Part shown: positions 56,746 through 64,000 of the stretch, piece by piece
Position numbering within the stretch: position 1 is the first letter of the stretch
Layout of the letters: every line of letters starts with the position of its first letter
Notes under the pieces: model-generated
Told to the model about the DNA's origin: nothing
Seen by the model: the letters and a program-made list of their open reading frames with translations, nothing else
Database searches by the model: none
Origin: Seminavis robusta
Lineage: Eukaryota; Bacillariophyta; Bacillariophyceae; Naviculales; Naviculaceae
Reading direction: 5' to 3'
Assembly (NCBI GenBank): GCA_903772945.1
Contig: CAICTM010000148.1
Location: 41,746-105,745, forward strand
DNA: 64,000 bases
Program-made: the position numbers and the translations under genes

Positions 56746-59128
56746 AAAGCATTGCTAGCTTTGCAGACTCGACTCCAAAAAGACGAAACCGGGCTCTTGC
56801 GGAGACCAAAACATGGAGTGTTGCCGAAGGAGGTACCCCAGACCCCAGCCTTGCTGCCTCGCTCGGCACATCAGAACATCGATTGTGCCTCTTCTCTGCG
56901 TTGATTGAATTCCTTCGAACGAAGCCCTTGGATCAAGCAATCTTGAACGGCTTGTATTACCATAGCGCGAAGCGTCGTCGTTGCGGAGAAAGCACTGTTC
57001 CAGTCTTCCCCAGATAGAACAAGGGCCATAATTCTGGCCATTACGTCTCTGCTGCCCAGCTCCCGGTTTTAGGCTCGAAGGAACCGCCGAAACGACTCGA
57101 CTCGACTCTCCCATGCGACTGGCAATGCAAGCTCAATGCATTAGGTATCGCCCCCAAACAGCCGATGCATTCTTGTGTGTGGTGGGAAGACTTCTTGTGC
57201 CAGAAAGCATTTATTTGGTGTGGGTTTGGTACTGTTGATTTAACATCATTCTTGGATAAACGATTCAATCTGTGTCTGCACCATTGGTGAATGATTCAAT
57301 CTGTGTCTGCACCATGTTGGCATCTGCCTCCCCAATTCTCTCTGTTTCATTGACGGGAGACGGGAGAGGGTCCTGCAACTTGAAGGGGTGGGATGGCTCT
57401 AGTCCTTTGTGCAGGTCGAAGCTCGAAACTACTAGTAGAGGCTACAACATGTACTGTAGTTGCAACTTACTTGAGCAGGGGGGAAAACTTCTTTCTATGC
57501 TGCGAGCGAGAAAACAGAAAACAGGAGGACCTAAGTTATAAGTTCAGTTGACTTTTGAATGAGGTACCAATAACATCATCGTTTCTGCCAAATAGCTCGA
57601 CTGAGTAGGTGCCTTATTGAATGGAGGCTAAACGCGGCGTTTAGCCTGGGCTATTGGAAAGAATGAACCTACGTTTCAGTCCTACAGTCTAATTCCAATG
57701 GAGCCTCCCGGACATTGCTTCCCCTATCACTTTCCAGCACCTTCCCTTGAAGCAATAGCCTAGACATTTATTGAACGAATCAATTTAGCTAGCTACTATT
57801 AGTAGTATAACTGGCTCTTGGGGCTGCGGCTGCGGTACAATGATACATGTTCTGGCTTTCGTTTCTCGTTGCGAAACGCTCCGGCTAGCTACTAGCTAGC
57901 TACCGTAGCTGGCCAGCCATAGCTCCAGCCATGGACTAACCAAGCATACCGCATACCGTACTTTACTAGACTCCTTCAATTGGCAACGGTGCTGCCCTGA
58001 CTGCAGGACTGGAACTGGAGAGCAGAGTGGAACAACAAGAGATCGGTACCTGTACAGGTGGTTAGAGACATGTGCTTGCGGGCTCTTGCTGGCCAGAGCG
58101 TCACCAGCATACAGTTGCCACCGCTGCTGCCGCCCTAACTGGAAGTGACGAACTGAAGGGCAAGGGGGGTACCGAGCTCTAGCTAGAGAGTAGGTTGTGG
58201 TAGCTGCTGTGGTCACCATACGTACCGTGGACATCAGCTGCTCCGAATTCCTCTTTTTGTGGGTTCCTCTATCCTCTGCTAGCTAGTCGAGTAGTAGTCT
58301 ACTACTAGTATGCTGCTATGCTGTGTGTAAGAAGTTGTTGGTGGTACTAGCTAGCTAGCTAGCTAGCTAGTACTGGTGTTGTACTGGTGGTTTTACGATT
58401 GTAGCTTACACGCGACGCTGCACGCTGGTATTGGTGTTGCACCGGTTATCGACACTTCCCCAATGGTACTACCATACTATCCAATCCGGCCGGGATGAAT
58501 TAAAAGACGAAGGTAGTCTAACGTTCTGTGGATGACTCAAAACTGCTCTGGACCATGGAGCTCTGTAGAACTCCAAAGTCACAACTCACAAAGAAACTCC
58601 CTGGACTGTAAAGAAATGTCAAAGACATTTCTGCGCACCTGTTACACTTTCTTCAACTGCCACAGATAAATCCGAACTAAATGCCAAGACCTTAGAGACT
58701 TACAAGACAGACATAACTAAAACTATGACCACAGTGGATATAGATTCACGTTGACTGAAGGCATAGGAGTAGATCTCGTTAAGTATCGTCTCTTGTCCAA
58801 GATCACCTTTGAACCATGTTGTATCTTGGACCATCTCTTTTCTGCCGCCACATGCTCCGCTTCCTTGTGATCAAGTTAGTGCGGTATTGCGCTGGGACAA
58901 TTGGCGAGAGGAAGAGAAAGAGCATCTTGGACAATGCATCTCAATTGCTTCTTGTGTAGCGCTGCACTCCGATCAAGTCCAGTCTGGTGAGATACCCGAC
59001 CGTATGTTGAGGTTGAATAATCATCAACCGTCTTTGAAAAACATCAAGTGCTAGCTAGCTAGCGGCAAACTATCTCTCACAATTTATCCACAGCACAAAA
59101 CGAAAACCACAAACTAACTAAAGTAAAC
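56746..59128. other. intergenic, repeats
   Basis: No supported gene. Noted: a direct duplication of gattcaatctgtgtctgcac at about 57262 and 57292; a perfect hairpin at 57625-57647 (aggctaaacgc, one base, its complement); and long ctag runs at 57885-57905 and 58348-58372. Confidence 0.5.
57625..57647. repeat. perfect 11-bp-arm hairpin
   Basis: aggctaaacgc and gcgtttagcct separated by one G. No run of T follows, so a terminator-like role is not suggested. Confidence 0.8.
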
Positions 59129-59761
59129 ATGTCCTCCTCACCACCATCCACACGATCCTGTCCTCCCTCCACTAGACGTCCCAGGCGCACCATGTCCGGA
59201 GAAGGTATGGCGGCCGTCAGACAAAAGTCGCGCCCATCTCTGGTTGCCATGTTCCAACGACCCCACACAGAGCCTTCGCCAAGTCGTTCCTCGTTTCGCC
59301 GTGCTTCGAGTATGCGAATGATGTTCGGTGGACGCAACAATAATAACGACAACAACAACAGTGAACAACAGGACCAAAGCTCCATGGAGCTCCATCTGGA
59401 AGACCTCAGCAACAGCAGTAGCAGCAACATCAACAACCAGTCTTTCTCTTCGTTGCACGGCAGCAGCAGTAGCAATCTTGGAGAATCCTCCTGCTCCTCC
59501 CGCCCAGAGAGACGTCGTCGTCGCCCCAAACGATCCGTCAGTGGACCCGTCCACCGATTGCCCAGTCGCTCCAAGTCGGGCAGTTTCATGATGTCGCCCT
59601 TTGGAAAGAATGACGCCGATACCAAGGCCATGGACGAACTGGATGTCTTGACCCGAGAGCTGGAACGCATGGCCAGTGCTCTGGAACGAGTGGATTGTCC
59701 CGAGAAGATCCTGCTCAAGCACATGGCCAAGCAAAACGCTGCATTCAATGTGGCGGCATGA
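59129..59761 (+). CDS. Ser/Arg-rich hypothetical protein
   Basis: 210 residues from ATG 59129 (context aaacatg), intact. Mostly disordered: RRPRRTMSGEG, a run NNNNDNNN from triplet repeats, SSSSSNINN, and RPERRRRRPKRSVSGP. It then gives R-S-K-S-G-S-F-M-M-S-P-F-G, and the last ~45 residues form a helix (DELDVLTRELERMASALERVD) with HMAKQNAAFNVAA at the end. The R-x-x-S clusters suggest phosphorylation. A frame on the opposite strand over the same bases is a Leu/Ser-rich shadow. Confidence 0.65.
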   Translation: MSSSPPSTRSCPPSTRRPRRTMSGEGMAAVRQKSRPSLVAMFQRPHTEPSPSRSSFRRASSMRMMFGGRNNNNDNNNSEQQDQSSMELHLEDLSNSSSSNINNQSFSSLHGSSSSNLGESSCSSRPERRRRRPKRSVSGPVHRLPSRSKSGSFMMSPFGKNDADTKAMDELDVLTRELERMASALERVDCPEKILLKHMAKQNAAFNVAA

Positions 59762-62700
59762 AAAGCAGCTCCAGCCATGTGTAAAGCTCCTCTCCCTTCC
59801 CTCGTCCAATCATCCCAAACGGTGTGGCACTATATAGCTAGTATCACCAAAAGATAGAACATAATTCATACTAGCAACTTCCAAGAAGTGCACTGTCACA
59901 AAACATCATCAAGCTTAGCTAGAGATCATTTTGAAGGCAGGTGCTGGGGAGTGGCACAGCCGGGTTCACGGCCCACGGTTCCGGTAGCTAGGGCTTGGCT
60001 GATGCAGGCCTGGCCACGGTAGGTGTTGGAGAGGGGAAGCGGGTAGAGGTGCTTGAGTTGGTTTGCCCAAATCGAAGGTGCTGGGTCATGGTGTTGCCAG
60101 CCAAGAGCCTTACTAGCTAGCTAGTGTTGGTGGCATGTGGTTCTTGTTGTTTTGTGGCTGGGGCAGGAGCTAGCTAGCTAGCTAGCTAGCTAGCTAGTAG
60201 GTTACTATTGACATCTTATCCCAACTTTTGACTGTCACCATCCAATCCCACTCCCCAGGCCGGTGGTCAATAGGGGTCATCAAATCCACTCACTTCTTTG
60301 ACTTTTTTCTTTCATTCAGGGGACGGGCCCCCGAAAGGAGAGGAGAAGAGGATGTAATAGCTGGGTATTCACTACATGGCTGGTTTGCTGCATCGTTCTT
60401 GGAGAGTTGTGAAGAAATCATTGATCTCTTTGGCACCTTTTTGTGTTGTGGTTGACATGCAGACATCTGGTTTCCTCTATGGGGATCCAATCCTCCTGCC
60501 TGTGCTGTCCTAATATGATAGCCTTTATGATAGAGCAGATTGTCACAAAGGATGATTGTGTTGGAAGTACATCTAGAGAAGCATTGCACAGCGATCAAAC
60601 ACAACTGTTCATCTGCTAGTCTTACTGAAGAAGTGGCCGTAATGACCTGACTTCCAGTCTATAATAATAATAATAATAATAGTAATATTTTGAATATTTG
60701 TTGCATAACACCCAGACCGGTAAGACACGTACAGGCTGAATCTAAACTATCAAGACAAACGCAAGCCCGCTCCCGGTAAGACATTCGAATGCGAACCAGA
60801 AACTCTTGGAACGTTCCTCGAAAAGACTTAAGGGATATATAGCCTCAACCCTAAACTCAACTGACATCACTCTCCGCCCCGATCGGCGAGCCACTCGTAT
60901 GGTCCTCTTTCATTATTTCGATACCTCTATCTTTACTCTCTATTGACTCTATCAAGATGATGCTACTCCTCTATAGCGGCTACTCCTCTTAACAAAGGCT
61001 ACTACTCACCACCATGACAGGCTCCTCTTGTTTGGTTGGTAGCGGCAGCGGCAGCCGTTCGAGCAATCGGCCGACGGATCGATTAGGTTGATGACTTCTT
61101 TCTTTTTCCACGGAGCAATCAATCAAAGCGACCATGCCTCCTATTCCACGGAGCGACGACTCCTCTACCGCTAATGCAACAACAACCGGCTACTACTAAT
61201 GCAACAAGCGAAAGCGACACCTCGACAATGGCTCTGCTTCTTCGTTGCGGCGGATCGATTCGATTCTGTGTTCTTCCTCTTTCACCATCACGGAGCGACC
61301 ATGAGGATCGCTCCCTCTTCCATGGAGCCACGGCCGTGTGTCTCGGCTTTGATACTACAACAGGAACAAGCGGCAGCTTCTCTACTACTGAATTGACTGG
61401 CCGATTGGCCACAAATGTGAAATCTTTGCTCATTATTTTGGACATCAAGTCAACAATTCTCCTTCGAAATTTTGAACTGGGTGCTCTAGTCTTCATGCAG
61501 AGCCACCCACTCCTCTACCATACTCTAGAGTGAAGATTGAGTGCTGAGAGTGAGGACTGGAGCACCTTTCTCATGGAGAAATCCATGGCAGAATGACAAC
61601 AAAATGGAATCCAAGCCTGATTTTTCATAGATGCTCCATAGGAAACCTTGGAGTTGATCAACTCTTTTCAAGGGGAGTGTCTGTGAGTGTATTGGTGAGC
61701 TACTGCTAGCAAAGAATTGATCAGATCAATGTGTTGCTAAAGCTAATGGCCATTTGGTCAACTCTGTTGCCATGGTGGTAAAATTCATTTTATTTGCTTC
61801 AATCTTTTCTTTCTAGGAAATATTCATTGCTATGCAGGATTCGCGAAATGACCTTTTTTGTCAGAAATGACAGCTTCCGATTTTGGTTTGGCCAAAACGA
61901 GAATTCATTTTGACACCTGTCAGGGGTGAAAAAAGTCATCCTGTACCGTCCAACAAATGGAATCATTCCACTCAACATTGTGTTAATAAAAAGAAGCACA
62001 CTTAGTGGTTGTTTCAAAAAGGGAAATTTTCCGAATTGGAATGTACATGCCTTGATAAAATTTCTAATATGGTGACCCTGGTCTAGTTTGCAAGGGAAAT
62101 TTTCACTTTGGCAAGTTCAGTTTGGCTGTAGATTGGGAACTCTCTCAGTTGCAAATTCAAATGGGAATCAAAGTCTAGATAGAGGCTATGTTTCTAATGT
62201 TCTACATAGTTGCCAATTCAGACCCTTTCAAATCTATTACTCTATCTAGTTCATAATCTATTATCATGCGCTCCAAGTACATTCACCGAGTTCTTGATCA
62301 CTTCGCGAATCCAACAAGTTGAGGACTTCTGCATGCTGGAAAATTATCAGCAAGGACACAGTGATCACCAACCAAACACAAGGAAATAATAAGGAGGGAT
62401 GAATCTAATATGAGATTCCACTCTCTTTTTGTGTGTTGTTATGTAGCCTGCCCTCATATCCAGTTGACAACTGTTGTTATTATGACACCATTCAGCGGTT
62501 CGTCTAATGAAATGCAGCCTAAACAATAAAACTTCTTTATTTTTTACTACTGTTGCCATTAATTGGATTGACAAGACGAGTTTGGACTTGGCCACTCAAC
62601 TCGATAGGTTGGATTGTCACTCTAGGCAGCTAGCAAGAGTGCTTGGTATTGTGGCGCTGTTAATAATAACTGTCCTACCACCGTACTCTAACCCCGTCTC

Positions 62701-62920
62701 CGTGTTTGGACTGTGGATGTTGTGTTTGGCTTGGCGTCTGCCAAAGCAAGAACTAGTACCCATTCAGGCACCCACATACAATTGGATGCTTTCATCAGAC
62801 AGCTCAGACAGCTGAGCTTGGTGGAACCAAGATCATATTTCATCTGGAACCTTTGAACAGAACATTATGCAGAAAATTGTTTCCAAAGTGAGAGATGTGT
62901 AGATGCCGATTTTGCTCACC
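59762..62920. other. gene-poor region
   Basis: No recognisable gene in 3.1 kb. Contains ctag runs (60112-60125 and 60170-60198), an (aat)n microsatellite at 60661-60690, and AT-rich sequence after 61600. Frames near 61119-61533 and 62507-62815 have no protein-like features. Non-coding RNA genes cannot be excluded. Confidence 0.5.
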
Positions 62921-64000
62921 CTACCAGAGATGCAAATTTTGTGCGACTTGAGAATTTTCTGCCACCGACATGCGCCCTAGAGCTGCAGATTTCTGACGCC
63001 AAAAAACCGATACCGACAAAGTATATTTTCTGCCGCCGAAGTGCGCACCCTAGAGGTGCAGAATTCTGACGCCAACAAACTGACAGGGACGAAATCACCC
63101 TAGAGGTGCGGAATTTCTGCCGCCGAGGTGCACGCCCTAGAGGTGCAGAATTCTGACGCCAACAAACTACCTCCGACGGAGTCGCCCTAGAGGTGCGGAA
63201 TTTCTGCCGCCGAGGTGACGCGCCTAGAGGTGCAGAATTCTGACGCCAAAAACTGACGCCGACGGAGTCGCCCTAGAGGTGCGCAATTTTCTGCACCGAG
63301 GTGCGCGACTAGAGGTGCAGAATTTGACGCCAACAAACTACCTCCGACGAGTCGCCCTAGAGGTGGGCAATTTTCTGCCGCCGAGGTGCGCGCACTAGAG
63401 GTGCAGAATTCTGACGCCAACAAAACTGAGGCCGACGGAGTCGCTCTAGAGGTGCGAAATTTTCTGCCGCCCTAGAGGTGCTGAATTCTGACGCCAACAA
63501 ACTGACGCCAACGGAGTCGCCTTAGAGGTGCGAAATTTTCTGCCGCCGAGGTGCGCGCCCTAGAGGTGCAGAATCTGACGCCAACAAACTGACGCCGACG
63601 GAGTCGCCCTAGAGGTGCGCAATTTTCTGCACCGAGGTGCGCGTACTAGAGGTGCAGAATTCTGACGCAACAAACTACCTCCGACGGAGTCGCCCTAGAG
63701 GCGCGCAATTTTCTGCCGCCGAGGTGCGCGCGCACTAGAGGTGCAGAATTCTGACGCCAACAAAACTGAGGCTGACGGAGTCGCTCTAGAGGTGCGAAAT
63801 TTTCTGCCGCCCTAGAGGTGCTGAATTCTGACGCCAACAAACTGACGCCAACAGAGTCGCCTAGAGGTGCGAAATTTTCTGCCGCCGAGGTGCGCCCTAG
63901 AGGTGCAGAATTCTGACGCCAACAAACTGACGCCGAGAGTCGCCCTACTAGAGGTGCAGAGTTTTCTGCCGCCGAGGTGCGCGCCTATCTCTCTCTTTCC
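62921..64000. repeat. ~86 bp tandem array with ~340 bp higher-order period, runs off window
   Basis: gaggtgcagaattctgacgc and close variants recur at about 63054, 63140, 63227, 63312, 63398, 63475, 63563, 63649, 63738, 63815 and 63900. Unit lengths are 85-89, with two short units of 77. The sequence of variants repeats every four units: the actacctccgac, actgaggc and 77-bp forms near 63317-63500 return near 63654-63840, a shift of 337-340 bp. Each unit is itself two related halves, both containing ctagaggtgc. The minus-strand frames across it are products of the repeat. Confidence 0.9.

Noticed and set aside
61119-61533. Overlapping frames on both strands
   Set aside because: Neither strand has features beyond an open frame and composition is ordinary.
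63187-63840. Minus-strand open frames near the right edge
   Set aside because: They are translations of the 86-bp satellite.
1-64000. CRISPR arrays, bacterial insertion sequences or operons
   Set aside because: Spliced genes with plastid presequences show a eukaryotic nuclear genome; the repeats have no spacer pattern.
1-64000. tRNA or rRNA genes
   Set aside because: No sequence with a convincing tRNA B-box and cloverleaf or rRNA core was seen by eye; a covariance-model search would decide.

Overview
This is nuclear DNA of a photosynthetic eukaryote, most likely a pennate diatom; a repeat-rich genome such as that of Seminavis robusta would fit, but the species is an inference. The signs are genes on both strands split by short GT-AG introns (about 60-105 bp), bipartite plastid presequences with a cleavage aromatic (Phe or Trp) followed in two or three proteins by a thylakoid-lumen signal, a class III guanylate cyclase, and intergenic DNA full of short self-complementary words (ctagctag, taccggta).

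Layout. 0-3.7 kb: 3' end of a guanylate cyclase, a frameshifted CRAL-TRIO protein and a predicted thylakoid-lumen protein. 3.7-6.7 kb: repeats, including about eight copies of a ~150 bp tandem unit and a hairpin-bearing dispersed repeat. 6.7-18.8 kb: a frameshifted CE15 glucuronoyl-esterase-like gene, a DUF1295 membrane enzyme, a small plastid protein, a three-exon PH-like scaffold protein, a small membrane protein and a SET-domain protein. 18.8-21.0 kb: repeats, including an inverted copy of the 6.3 kb element. 21-26.3 kb: a polytopic membrane protein, a type I membrane protein, a small secreted protein and a second predicted lumenal protein. 26.9-29.1 kb: a decayed tyrosine-recombinase element. 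29.9-30.4 kb: a third plastid protein. 30.9-48.7 kb: an island of poorly known genes (triple MYND finger, coiled coil, a giant four-repeat protein, RING plus DUF6589-like, Ulp1-like protease, low-complexity proteins), nearly all interrupted by one-base frameshifts. 49.7-59.8 kb: ordinary intact genes, including a three-exon TTI1-like HEAT protein and an alpha/beta-hydrolase-like protein. 59.8-64 kb: no recognisable gene, ending in an ~86 bp tandem array with a ~340 bp higher-order period that runs off the window.

Points worth following are the undescribed four-fold repeat domain at 34.0-38.6 kb, its head-to-head arrangement with a RING/DUF6589-like gene across a textbook-like heat-shock element, and the block of frameshifted genes around them. 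Whether those frameshifts are real decay or assembly errors cannot be settled from this sequence alone. Coding starts were placed at ATG; joins across introns or frameshifts are my reading.
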